Assembly: GCA_026874595.1 (NCBI GenBank)
Contig: CM049306.1
Location: forward strand, 6,156,019-6,220,018
Direction of reading: 5' to 3'
Length of the DNA: 64,000 nt
Source: Sipunculus nudus
Lineage: Eukaryota; Annelida; Sipuncula; Golfingiida; Sipunculidae
The translations under genes were made by a program, and so were the position numbers. Each line of letters starts with the position of its first letter. Positions within the stretch are counted from its first letter, which is position 1. This document shows, one piece after another, positions 36,990 through 49,384 of this stretch. Under the pieces are notes generated by a model that saw only the letters and a list, made by a program, of their open reading frames with translations, did no database searches and had not been told where the DNA came from.

Positions 36990-38411
36990 ACAGGATAAGG
37001 ACCATAAAATTTCATGTTTGTTTCCCAGGGCAGTTTCTAAAGATGAACTGTCAGAGAACCCAGTTTGTTTCTATGTTAAAAATAGAGTGCTTATGCGTAA
37101 ATTGCGACCACCTAATGTATGCGCTGATGATGAGTGGGCCATCAAACATCAAACAGTAATGCCTAAAAGCTTTCGCAATGAAATTCTAGAATGGTACATG
37201 AGGCTCCTTTGTCTGGCCATTTAGGTATAAATAAAACTTAGCAGAAAGTTAGTACACACTTCTATTGGCCAAACCTCTGGAAAGATGTTGTACAATATTG
37301 TAAATCATGCCATACATACCAGATGGTAGGCAAGCCCAATCAGATTCCTCCTAAGGCTCCACTTAGGCCTATCCCTGCTTTTGAGGAACCATTCAGTAGG
37401 ATTATTGTTGACAGTGTTGGACCACTGCCCAAAACTAAATCTGGACATGAATACTTGCTGACAATTATGTGCGCATCTACCAGATTCCCCGAGGCAATAC
37501 CATTGCGCAAACTTAATGCCAAAAGTGTTGTCAATGCTCTGACCAAGTTTTTTACAACTTTTGGCTTACCAAAATCCGTCCAGTCTGAGCAAGGGTCTAA
37601 TTTTATATCCGGCTTATTCCGGTATAATTATGCTTGAGCTAGGTATAAAACAGTTCATCTCTTCGCCATACCATCCTGAAAGTCAGGGCGCCCTCGAGCG
37701 TTTTCAGCAGACATTATAAAAACATGATCAGGGCTTATTGCTATGACACAGAAGGGCTGGGATGAAGGAATCCACCTTTTGCTGTTTGTTGTCAGAGAAT
37801 CCTTTCAAGAGTCCTTGGGTTTCAGTCCCCTTGAACTAGTTTTTGGACACTCCGTTCGCGGTCCATTGAAATTGCTTAAAGAAAAACTCTTGTGTGAAGA
37901 TCCTGGTTCTCTAAGTTTACTGCAGTATGCCTCAGACTTTCGCACCAGCCTACACAATGCTTGTGAGATTGCAAAGTCAAATCTAAAATCTGCACAAAGT
38001 AAAATGAAAATAAAGTGTGACAAACACACTGTTAGTAGGACGTTTGAGCCTGGTGAAAAGGTCCTTGCCTTACTTCCCATCCCTGGCAGACCTCTGCAAG
38101 CTAGGTATTTTGGTCCTTACATTGTTGACAAGAAAGTCAGTGATTTAAATTACATACTGTTGACACCAGATAGGCGTAAGAAGAAACAACTGTGCCATGT
38201 TAACATGTTGAAACCATATTATGACAGAAGTAGCAGATCGGATGTTGTACATAGTGTTACAGCTGTAAATTGTGTAAACACTGACCGTGACCCAGTTAAA
38301 GTAGATACTGATTGTAAGTGTGATGTAGACATTCAGTGTGGTACAGCACCATTAAACAACTCAGATGTGCTTAAAAACCTAGATGCCAAGCAGTCTCACT
38401 TTACCGCATAA
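36990..38411 (+). pseudogene. Integrase remnant, placed upstream of reverse transcriptase
   Basis: An HHCC zinc-binding domain spans about 37,196-37,320, with HEAPLSGHLG and YCKSCHTYQ readable after a one-base frame break near 37,197. A TAG at 37,239-37,241 interrupts it. The core domain has the first acidic residue in IIVDSVGPLP (37,410-37,412). The second position is Glu instead of Asp in QSEQGSNF (37,587-37,589). The catalytic Glu is in HPESQGALERF (37,696-37,698). A frame break lies near 37,620. The C-terminal part, 37,743-38,411, is open for 222 codons and contains RFGPYIV-like sequence (ARYFGPYIV) and a CHVNMLKPY motif. Integrase inserts the element's DNA into chromosomes; this copy cannot. 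Confidence 0.9.
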
Positions 38412-38429
38412 CAACAACAAGACCTCAAT

Positions 38430-39177
38430 TTAAGAACCTGCTGCGGAATTATGAACATTTGTTTAGTGACATTCCAACGCGAACTAATATATCGTGCCAT
38501 GACGTCGATGTTGGTGAGGCAAGCGCAGTCAAGCAGCATCCTTATAGACTGAATCCAGAAAAGCAAAAGTATCTACAGGATGAGATTCCATGTTTGCTGG
38601 ACAATGATTTTGTTGAAATCAAAAACTGAACTCTGTCACCAAGACTGACACGAGGACATTTCGAGGATCGATGATTGTATTGACAGAGTCGGTAGCTCCA
38701 GATATGTCTCCAAGTTTGACTTGCTAAAAGGATTCTGGCAAGTTCTACTGACAGAACAAACGAAAGAAGTGTTGCATTTGGGACGCCGCAAGGACTGTAC
38801 CAGTATAAAGTTATGCCGTTTGGCATGAAGAACTCACCAGCCACGTTCCAGCGCCTCATCCATATGGTTGTCAAGGACATTCTCAGGGCTGTGACGCATA
38901 TATTGATGACCTCATCGTGTACAGCGACACCTGGGAGAAACATCTGCAAATTCTTCGCGACCTCTTCGAAAGACTCAGTGAAGCACGTCTGGCCATCAAC
39001 TTAGTTAAATCTGAGTTTTGTCATGCACAGGTAACATTTTTGGGTCATATTATAGGGCAGGGTCAGGTAAAACCTGTTGATGCTAAAATAAGTGCTATTT
39101 CTGCATTTCCTAAACCAGAGAACAAAAAGCAAATAATGCGTTTTCCTGGTATGGTTGGATACTACAGGAAGTTTTGA
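38430..39177 (+). pseudogene. Reverse transcriptase remnant of the gypsy element
   Basis: The N-terminal part reads through HPYRLNPEKQKYL and ends near 38,628. About 25-30 codons of the usual finger region are missing there, judged by the jump into NSVTKTD-like sequence. Motif A is present as [12 protein letters not shown], followed by [18 protein letters not shown]. The catalytic YIDD box (38,899-38,910) is intact, but in a different frame from the preceding block, so a frame break lies near 38,890. The thumb side continues open to 39,177 ([20 protein letters not shown]) and ends at a TGA after YYRKF. This order and these motifs are gypsy-type RT. Confidence 0.92.
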
Positions 39178-39701
39178 CCAAATTTTTCTGCTGTAGCTGA
39201 AACTTTGACTAAATTGTTAAAGAAGAAACAAAAGTTTGTATGGAATGTTCAGTATGAAAATGCATTTCAGAATTTGAAAGCCATTCTGCAAAGTTCACTA
39301 GTTTTAGCAGCTCCAGACTTTTCTGTACCTTTAAAGTTAGCCGTAGATGCTAGTGATACTGCTGCTGCTGCTGTGTTGTTACAAAAAGCCAATGATGGCA
39401 TAGATCATCCAATTTGTTATTTCTCAAGAAAGTTTAATGCAAACCAGAAAAACTACCCCACTATTGAAAAAGTTTGGCCTTGAATTTGGCATTAAAACAT
39501 TTTAAAGTTTATGTTACTTAATCAGTCAAGCCTATCATTGTTTTCAGTGATCACAATGCCCTCACGTTCATGAACAAGTTGAGGTGTAAAGATCAAAGAT
39601 TGTTGAGATGGAGTTTGTCCTTACAAGATTACAACCTTGAAATCAAACACATTATAGGGAAAGACAATGTACTTGCTGATTGCTTATCGAGATGTTTATA
39701 A
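39178..39701 (+). pseudogene. RNase H remnant and end of pol
   Basis: This follows RT directly. The first part is open to a TGA at 39,481 and contains LAVDASDTAAAAVLLQ, with the first acidic residue, and CYFSRKFNANQKNYPTIEK, with the Glu. A one-base break near 39,475 and a TAA at 39,519-39,521 follow. The last acidic residue is in VFSDHNALTF. The frame ends HIIGKDNVLADCLSRCL and a stop at 39,699-39,701. The ADxLSR ending is typical of gypsy RNase H. Its position as the last domain before the polypurine tract supports the integrase-first order. Confidence 0.88.
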
Positions 39702-39820
39702 AATGTTGTAAACGAGTTGTTTATGTAATGTTGTAAATAAGATGATTTTTGAAATGTTGTAATAATTTAGTGATCGTGTTCGCAAAAAGAAAGTTTTTAG
39801 AAAACTTTCTTTATTCTTAC

Positions 39821-39831
39821 AGGAGGGGCAG
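39821..39831 (+). promoter_or_regulatory. Polypurine tract
   Basis: AGGAGGGGCAG lies immediately before the TG start of the 3' LTR, the expected site for plus-strand priming. Confidence 0.7.
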
Positions 39832-40370
39832 TGTTACAGGTGCTCTTTTTATTGTGTGGCAAGGGCGTAACTCGTGTTGTATTGCACTCTCAGTTTAATC
39901 CGTACTGGTTGAACTCTCGTTGTCATGCTAGCTTGGGGCTTTCTCGCCTGGCCGAGCCGGGTCGGGCTCACGTGTGGACCCTGGTTTGTAGAGACACAGC
40001 GATGTGTTTCTAGATGATTCCTGAAACGATTGTTTACTCTGTATTAAGGTAGATCCTTTAGACTGTTCGCGAAGTAGAAATTCCTCGACTTGGGGCGAGA
40101 AGTTATAAATAGGGAGCTGTTTTTTAGAGCCGGGAGAGAGGAGAGAGAATATTCCAGCGGACACAGACGTGTGTATGTCAGTTTGTGGGACCTGTCCGAT
40201 TATCCAGTAATTTCAGGGATTCTACTTTTACTAACTCTATACAATTCAATGCTGCCTGCCTCAAGTTTACTTTCTGGATTGTTACAAGAGCTTTACATTG
40301 GACTGTTATTCTCCGAGAGGATTTGTGTGGACTTTTCATCCGGAATATACATTTAAATTACTTATCGTTG
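39832..40370 (+). repeat. 3' LTR, truncated
   Basis: It aligns with the 5' LTR from TGTTACAGG to CTTATCGTTG. It then changes abruptly into a 37-bp minisatellite, losing about 290 bp including the polyadenylation signal. There are small insertions relative to the 5' LTR, such as GAG near 40,315. Confidence 0.85.
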
Positions 40371-40629
40371 TCGGTGTGGCTCTACAAGGTGGCACACTCA
40401 ACAATAGTCGGGGTGGCTCGACAGGGTGGCACACTCAACAATAGTCGGTGTGGCTGTACAAGGTGGCACACTCAACAATAGTCGGGGTGGCTCGACAGGG
40501 TGGCACACTCAACAATAGTCGGTGTGGCTCTACAAGGTGGCACACTCAACAATAGTCGGTGTGGCTGTACAAGGTGGCACACTCAACAATAGTCGGTGTG
40601 GCTGTACAAGGTGGCACACACAACAATGC
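40371..40629 (+). repeat. 37-bp minisatellite, 7 copies
   Basis: The unit begins TCGGTGTGGCT and ends GGTGGCACACTCAACAATAG. Two variants (GTGTGGCTCTACAAGG and GGGTGGCTCGACAGGG) alternate in the first copies. The array abuts the broken 3' LTR with no spacer. Confidence 0.95.
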
Positions 40630-42795
40630 ATTTTCGTTACTATTCGGATGAGCTTCCCTCGCCTCTGAAAGATTAATAAATTCCAGTATTCAAGGGACAC
40701 AAGCTTCCTCTCTGGTACAACAAGCATTCGTATTGATCTTTGAAGCGCTGGTAAACCTGCAACAATTGTTTTATTGTTTATTGTTGGCAGATAATTTGAA
40801 GACTTTTCAGAAGCAAAAAAAACAAAAAACAAAAGTTTTGCTTATTTCATCGGCAATTGTAATACAGATTTATTTTTTCTTTATACTCACAACCACTGAA
40901 AATCCTACCTCTAATACTATCATAATCATTATTGTAAAAGCTAAAAACCATGGTAATTACTAGATTGTGATCAAAAACTGTTTAACAAAATGGGCACAAA
41001 CGTCAGAAGTCGAAAAAAATGGTGTTAACATGGATAGATAACACCATTAGACATGACAACCTAGTTTTAAGTCTTCATTCTAATTGATGGAACACAATAA
41101 CACAAGTTCTATTACAATAACACTAGTTCTTTTTCCTGTATAAAGGTGTTGACTAATACATCAAGCGTTAACAAATAACAGACAAGTGAATACTTGATGC
41201 AGGTGGGTACAAATAGGTTCTCTCCTGAGCTGTGTGTGATCAGAACCCTTTCATTATCTGTTTATCGTCACTCTCATCAATAGTACCCTGCCGAAAAGCC
41301 CCATATCAATGAAGGTGCCTTAGTCAATGGGCGCCAGTTATTCCTGTAATGTTCTTCTGTAGATGTAGAGAATGAATGGCCTATTGCTTTCCATCAGGAG
41401 CTCTGGACGACTGAGGCCGCGTGATCAATGATAGTTTGTCCGTGCATTGAACAGTTACAGGTTGCTGTAAGGAGTTAAGCTGGGAGAATTGCCAGGCAAA
41501 TTGAAAATGGATGATGATGCAAGAAGAAGCACATGTTTAGCCGATCTATCAAGGAGACTGCATATTGCTTCAGTTCAAAGTGACAGCTCGGAACATTAAG
41601 CCAACTAAATTGAAATGGAGTGTGCGATGACACCTTCGAAACGCTGGCGCTAATACCAAGCATTAGCTTTCTACTTTGTGGACTAACTCCCAAATCTGCA
41701 CCGTCTGAGTCCCAGTAAAAAAGCTCTCATGAAAAGCATCAGCACCTTATTGTTTAATATTTATTAGGCCTGTTCTGATGATGCCAGGTATTAAATTAAT
41801 GGAGCGATTAACCAACAGGCTGCTGTACTTACCTGCACACGCTGTTCAGGAATTAACTGTAGTTTGACTGAGGAAACAACAGAAGCTTTCTTAACTGTAG
41901 GGTGATCTGTGTTTGTATCACAATGCTTATCCACAGGACTAGGGTTTGGAACAGCAAATTGCAGGGAAATGTATAAATTCACAGATAAAATTGGGGAAAG
42001 ACATTCCCCGTGAGCGCTTTCACCCGCACACACGAACTCAGGTGTCATGCACATGCAGACCACAATTGTAATTAAAAGAAATGTTCAGGTAACCGAGGTT
42101 TTCTGTTTTTATTTTGGGTTCATAATAATAGGAGTAGCTGCTATAGCTGTAATTTTATACTATCATTGGTTTACAGAAAAGTGAAACATAAATATGTTCA
42201 TGGCTGCAGTCAACAGGTCTTCTCACAAACAGGCTGAATTCAACTTGCACAGTTCAGAACAGCACATGTGTTTCAAAATTAAAGAATGTTACACTGTCAC
42301 CAGATCAGATGTATCTTGGTACCTGGACAGACGGTAATGTGCTTGACTTCTTATACACGAGGTTGAATATTCGTGATTTTAAATTCTTAAGTTTTTTCGC
42401 GAGGGTTTCATTTTCGCGATTTACTATACAATTATTTAAACAATGTACCATTATTATGTTGATTATCTAATATGCATGCATATAAAGTTGGACGAGGAGC
42501 GAAAATGAACATCGAACAGGTGGAAATACTATTTGCAATAGTGGCAGATATATTAAAAAATGATATAATTAAAATGATCAATCTTTGATTTTTGCAAATG
42601 ACATAAAATGTATACTATAATTCACGCAACTGGCACAGTATACGTGGGATGCCACTGGGGCTACTGTTCACCTGTGCAGAGGTCGTGTCTTTTCAAGAAG
42701 GATTTATTTCCGCGTTTTTTACATTTGTGAATATAAAACCTTCGAAAACGAAAAGCTAACCACTGTATCTATCTTTGGGATACCTGAGTATAATT
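40630..42795. other. Spacer, no gene seen
   Basis: AT-rich DNA with short frames only. Nothing recognisable was found, including the missing LTR end or the missing part of the 33.7-kb duplication. Confidence 0.55.
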
Positions 42796-42800
42796 CTTCA

Positions 42801-45510
42801 AATCCAAACAGCTGATAACTGATCGAACTACAGTTATCAGCTTTGTGGATGCGATGTCTTATATCTGATGATCGGACGACAGTAATCAGCTGTGTTGATG
42901 TGATGTCTTGTATCTGGTGATCGGATGACAGTAATCAGCTGTGATGATGTGATGTCTTGTATCTGGTGATCGGATGACAGTTATCAGCTGTGTGGATGTG
43001 ATGTCTTGTATATGGTGATCGGACGACAGTAATCAGCTGTGTTGATGTGATGTTTTGTATCTGGCGATCGGATGACAGTTATCAGCTGTGTGATGTGATG
43101 TCTTGTATCAGGTGATCGGATGACAGTAATCAGCTGTGTGGATGGGATGTCTTGTATCTGGTGATCGGATGACAGTTATCAGCTATGTGGATGTGATGTC
43201 TTGTATCTGGCGATCGGATGACAGTATTCAGCTGTGTGGATGCGATGTCTTGTATCTGGTGATCGGATGACAGTTATCAGCTAAGTGGATGTGATGTCTT
43301 GTATCTGGTGATCGGATGACAGTTATCAGCTGTGTTGATGTGATGTCTTGTATCTGGTGATCGGATGACAGTAATCAGCTGTGTGGATGTGATGTCTTGT
43401 ATCTGGTGATCGGATGACAGTAATCAGCTGTGTTGATGTGATGTCTTGTTTTTGGTGATCGGATGACAGTAATCAGCTGTGTGGATGTGATGTCTTGTAT
43501 CTGGTGATCGGATGACAGTAATCAGCTGTGATGATGTGATGTCTTGTATCTAGTGATCGGATGACAGTAATCAGCTGTGTTGATGTGATGTCTTGTATCT
43601 GGTGATCGGATGAAAGTAATCAGCTGTGTTGATGTGATGTCTTGTATCTGGTGATCGGATGACAGTTATCAGCTGTGTGGATGTGATGTCTTGTACTGGT
43701 GATCGGATGACAGTAATCAGCTGTGTTGATGTGATGTCTTGTATCTGGTGATCGGATGACAGTAATCAGCTGTGTGGATGTGATGTCTTGTATCTGATGA
43801 TCGGATGACAGTAATCAGCTGTGATGATGTGATGTCTTGTATCTGGTGATCGGATGGCAGTAATCAGCTGTGTTGATGTGATGTCTTGTATCTGGTGATC
43901 GGATGTGTTGATGTGATGTCTTGTATCTGGTGATCGGATGACAGCAATCAGCTGTGTGGATGTGATGTCTTTTATCTGGTGGTCGGATGACAGTTATCAG
44001 CTGTGTTAATGTGATGTCTTGTATCAGGTGATCCGATGACAGTAATCAGCTGTGTGGATGTGCTGTCTTGTATCTGGTGATCGGATGACAGTAATCAGCT
44101 GTGTGGATGTGATGTCTTGTATCTGGTGATCGGAAGACAGTTATCAGCTTTGTGGATGTGATGTCTTGTATCTGGTGATCGGATGACAGCAATCAGCTGT
44201 GTGGATGGGATGTCTTGTATCTAGTGATCGGATGACAGTTATCAGCTATGTGGATGTGATGTCTTGTATCAGGTGATCGGATGACAGAAATCAGCTGTGA
44301 GGATGTGATGTCTTGTATCTGGTGATCGGATGACAGTTATCAGCCGAGTGGATGTGATGTCTTGTATCAGGTGATCGGATGACAGTAATCAGCTGTGTGG
44401 ATGTGATGTCTTGTATCTGGTGATCGGATGACAGTTATCAGCTGTGTGGATGTGATGTCTTGTATCAGGTGATCGGATGACAGTAATCAGCTATGTGGAT
44501 CTGATGTCTTGTATCTGGTGATCGGATGACAGTTATCAGCTGTGTGATGTGATGTCTTGTATCAGGTGATCGGATGACAGTAATCAGCTGTGTGGATGTG
44601 ATGTCTTGTATCTGATGATCGGATGACAGTGATCAGCTGTATGGATGTGATGTCTTCTATTTAGTGATCGGATGACAGTTATCAGCTGTGTGGATTTGAT
44701 GTCTTTTATCTGGTGATCGGATGACAGTTATCAGCTATGTGGATGTGATGTCTTGTATCTGGTGATCGGATGGCAGTTATCAGCAGTGTGGATGTGATGT
44801 CCTGTATCTAGTGAACGGATCACAGTAATCAGCTGTGTGGATGTGATGTCTTGTATCTGGTGATCGGATGACAGTAATCAGCTGTGTGGATGTGATGTCT
44901 TGTATCTGATGATCGGATGACAGTAATCAGCTGTGTGCAAGTGATGTCTTGTATTTGGTGATCGGATGACAGTTATCAGCTGTGTGGATGTGATGTCTTG
45001 TATCTGGTGATCGGATGAAAGTAATCAGCTGTGTTGATGTGATGTTTTGTTTTTGGTTATCGGACGACAGTAATCAGCTGTGTTGATGTGATGTTTTGTA
45101 TCTGGTGATCGGACGACAGTTATCAGCTGTGTTGATGTGATGTCTTGTATCTGGTGATCGGATGACAGTAATCAGCTGTGTTGATGTGATGTCTTGTATC
45201 TGGTGATCGGATGACAGTTATCAGCTGTGTGGTGTGATGTCTTGTATCTGGTGATCGGATGACAGTTAACAGCTGTGTGGATGTGATGTCTTGTATCTGG
45301 TGATCGGATGACAGTTATCAGCTGTGTGGATGTGATGTCTTGTATCTGGTGATCGGATGACAGTTATCAGCTGTGTTGATGTGATGTCTTGTATCTGGTG
45401 ATCGGATGACAGTTATCAGCTGTGTGGATGTGATGTCTTGTATCTGGTGATCGGATGACAGTTATCAGCTATGTGGATGTGATGTCTTGTAACTGGTGAC
45501 TGGACACATC
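42801..45510 (+). repeat. 49-bp minisatellite, about 55 copies
   Basis: The unit contains GTGATGTCTTGTATCTGGTG, ATCGGATGACAGT and ATCAGCTGTGTGGAT. Units vary at one main place, ACAGTAATCAG or ACAGTTATCAG, and by GTTGAT or GTGGAT. Occasional units are shortened (for example near 43,900, where most of a unit is lost). There is no coding content. Confidence 0.95.
42810..42842. repeat. 12-bp perfect inverted repeat at the array entrance
   Basis: AGCTGATAACTG (42,810-42,821) pairs perfectly with CAGTTATCAGCT (42,831-42,842) around a 9-base loop. The right arm belongs to the first repeat unit and the left arm is an inverted piece of the unit. Confidence 0.8.
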
Positions 45511-45554
45511 CAAAGTCTTCAAATATCCAACCAACTCGGCTCTCATACAAAAAC

Positions 45555-46283
<729 letters not shown>

Positions 46284-46560
46284 TTAGGAATTTTGATTGG
46301 AAAGATTAATACTAACACTTATTTGACAGTAGGATGAACATTACAGAATGATGAAGAAATTTAGTGGCCCTATAGGCAGTAAAATAAAATAAATGTTACC
46401 GACTCCCTTTTTAAGGAAACGGAAATTTGAAGTACATAATCGATTGTTATATTTTCAGTTATTTTAATTGATTGAGACATGAGTAACTCATCATACTGTC
46501 ACAAGGTGTCAGTGCAGTCTCATTGACACATTCAGTGCGAGTGCAAACGCCGATACCACA
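46284..46560 (+). repeat. Local duplication, copy 1
   Basis: It aligns with 46,940-47,370. Shared blocks are GTAGGATGA-CA, AATGATGAAGAAATTTAG versus AATGATAAAGAGATTTAG, GGCAGTAAA, AATGTTAC-GACTCCCTT, AATCGATTGTTA, GAGTAACTCAT and GCAGTCTCAT-GACACATTCAG. Divergence is substantial. Confidence 0.65.
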
Positions 46561-46939
46561 ACACAAAGGCTGTTCCTTTTGTTTATATCCACGTCTTTAA
46601 AACGTGTAGGGGGCAAAATCAAAACAAACACACTCAACAAAGTCATTTGGTGGCACATCAGACAAACCAGAGTTTTGCAAAAGGGCGTTTTACAACTAAT
46701 GACCTTTCAACATCCGCATATATGCAACCAACCACCTTAGGTTACATGTTGTTTTTCCTTTTATCAACATTGCGGTGTTTACTAAAAGCACGTAGATGAA
46801 CCAGTTTATACATCTGCCACAGAGGCAGGCGTTATAAGAACTTTTTCTTTGAAGATTTACCTAGAGTTCATTAACATGTACATAGAATAAACCAGAAATC
46901 ACAGATATTCTATCGAAAAGGTAAGTGAATTGCTGGCTG

Positions 46940-47370
46940 TAAGGATTGTTAGTGGGAAGATAAGATTGACACTAAATTGTTGGTAGGATGACCAGATACA
47001 CAATGATAAAGAGATTTAGCGGCTCTTTGGGCAGTAAAGGGTGAAGCAAATGTTACTGACTCCCTTGTCATGGAAATAAGGATTTGAAGAATATAATCAC
47101 TTTTCGGTGGTAATCGATTGTTAATTTATCGAACATTATCCAGGATATGTTGTAAAAGGGACAATAAGGCCCAAGTCACCATGACACACTCAGTCCCAGA
47201 ACACAACATCTACATTTCATTAAAAAAATGTGTGTACAAATCTCAGGCATCATACAAATTGATAGACTCTATTGCCAGGCATTTAGATTGAATCCAGGCA
47301 CGAGTAACTCATGATGCTGTCACAAGATGTCTCTGCAGTCTCATCGACACATTCAGCGTGAATAAGGATT
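46940..47370 (+). repeat. Local duplication, copy 2, with a 150-bp insertion
   Basis: It matches 46,284-46,560 in two blocks, 46,940-47,130 and about 47,285-47,370. The intervening 150 bp has no counterpart in copy 1. Confidence 0.65.
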
Positions 47371-49380
47371 CCGAAGAGACACGTTACATAATCACATACA
47401 AACACCTCACGCGATCCAAAGTGAGGATTCTATGAGTGTTTGCCCATGTGTAAAGTATCGACAAGATTTTGGTGTTGATCTGGAACATGATTCGGATTAG
47501 GGACGTCATCAATATTTTACATCAGATTTCTCGTCGATTTATTTTTTAATAAATGCAGAGACACGCATAACCTCACGTCAAACGCACCACATGCACAAAG
47601 AATACACGTGAAACGTATGATAGTGCGCGGCACATAAAATCAAAATATCATTAACTGAACCGAAAAGATATGGTTGATACCCAATTCATTTGCAACTAAA
47701 TTTCATTATGTAATTAAATTTCACAAACCATGTGAAAATTATATACAAAACTTTTATTAACTCTTAGGCTCTGTATTACTTTTAAATTGCAGAATCAAAA
47801 TAGACTTACAAATAATACCTAACCATCCAAGGAGGCAGAGAAAAGATGAAGTAGTTGATGACATGAGGTGTGTGCCAGACAGAGATCTGGCCTGGACGGG
47901 ACTGTACGGTCATGTACAGGGGACGAGGGAACCGGCGGGTCGGGACGCAAGACAAATAAGATCAGATCAAAGGGGACCGGTAACAAAGCTATGTGCAACG
48001 TACAGGGAACGTACCACTAAACGGAACAAGCGGGTATTATACACTAACAAGGGCTGTACCTAGAGTCTCCTGTCCCCAGTCGATCATTAAACCAAAGTTT
48101 CGTTCTGTACGAGACAAGTGAGGTTCTTCCGGTAATCGTTTATTTCCTTTAAGGAATTTCTCTAACGCAGACAGAGAGACGCGAGAAGAGATTGACCTCC
48201 CACAGGTTAAAAAGTTAGTCATCAATAACTCCAGACACTGGATTTATAAAAGACGAGGGTGAAATTAATTGGTGGTTCCCTATAATACTACTGCCCTGAT
48301 AGTCAAATGTGTGGTCGCAAAATTAATAAAATATAAAAAGAAGTCAGACACAATATCCTCCGCCGGGATCCGCACCAGACTTTCATGTGAACGTAACTTT
48401 TGGTTAAACAACTTCATCCAAGGTCACCTTTATTACAAAGCTGCAATCCCAACCTCCCCCGGCCCCGATACCATTGACTGGCCCTGTCCTCTGCTGGGAC
48501 AAAGGAATCTCACAACCTTTATATTTTACAGGAGTGTTCCTTTAAAGTTACCCTGACAAAATTAAATCAAAATCATTTCATGACTCCTTCATTATGTTGC
48601 TACTGACATGTGAAAGATTGTTTTGTGCTGCCATCTCGCGCAAAATTATGACACTAACGGAGTCTCACTGATACTTCTTTTTCAGCCGGGTAGCCAACGG
48701 CCGCCGAGATCGTAGAATGAGACCGTTCGTGTGCAGGCTTTAACTTGGGAACCGTTCAATATCACTTTCAATATCCCTTTCATCGGCCTTTCCTTTAGTC
48801 TTTACACAGCGCCAACCAGGTGGTCCACTTTTTTAATGTCCATATACACAGGGCCCACCAGAAGGTCCTCTTTTTAATGTCCCTCAAATATCAACTGTTT
48901 TTCTCAGGAATGGCTTGAAAAAATTTTCTTCAAATTGTGTACATGAATGTATCTGCGGGATCTAACTGGCTATGAACTTTCGTCGCTTTTTCTGTTTTTG
49001 GGAGTATGTTTCAGACAGTGGACAGGGCAGGTTTCCTTGTGCTTACATACGGGTCACAGGAAGAAGCCTGGTTTAAATGAGGTCTCAGCATTAAATATGA
49101 GAGTGACCTTTACCTTAAATATGTCTACCGTTCATCGGTTCATGTTACCCATAAAATTCAACTAATATTGTCCTTAAACGAAGTAAGGTCAAAGATCAGT
49201 AATATCTACTACTAGTACGTACGCTTTGTGATGCTAGTTATAATCGGTTGTGTCCGTGTTCAAGTCAGTGCTCAGATTTTGTTCAGGAGTCACAGTTTAT
49301 TAAAATTGAAGCCATGACCCTGTCTCTGAGAATGATCTTGACAGACCTGACCTGTGACGGTGATCCACACATGTCCATTA
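47371..49380. other. Spacer, no gene recognised
   Basis: Frames at 47,863-48,063 and 48,269-48,556 were inspected and match no family I know. The second has the composition of a repeat-derived frame. Confidence 0.5.
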
Positions 49381-49384
49381 GTGT

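Larger units (their letters stand above)
33809..40370 (+). mobile_element. Ty3/gypsy LTR retrotransposon, Gmr1-like domain order, inactive
   Basis: The element has an LTR at each end, a primer binding site after the left LTR and a polypurine tract before the right one. Coding remnants lie between in the order gag, protease, integrase, reverse transcriptase, RNase H. Integrase ahead of RT is unusual for Ty3/gypsy. It is known from the Gmr1-like group, originally described in deuterostomes. The RT and RNase H motifs are clearly gypsy-type, not copia. Frame breaks, stops, an internal RT deletion and a truncated 3' LTR show it is dead. The two LTRs are about nine-tenths identical by eye, so it is not recent. 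No envelope-like frame is present. Confidence 0.92.

Noticed and set aside
33809-40370. Copia (Ty1) assignment for the LTR element
   Set aside because: Integrase lies ahead of RT as in copia, but the RT ([14 protein letters not shown]), RNase H ending and gag zinc knuckle setting are gypsy-type.
33809-40370. Endogenous retrovirus with an envelope gene
   Set aside because: Between the end of RNase H (39,701) and the polypurine tract (39,821) there is only about 120 bp, with no room for an envelope frame.
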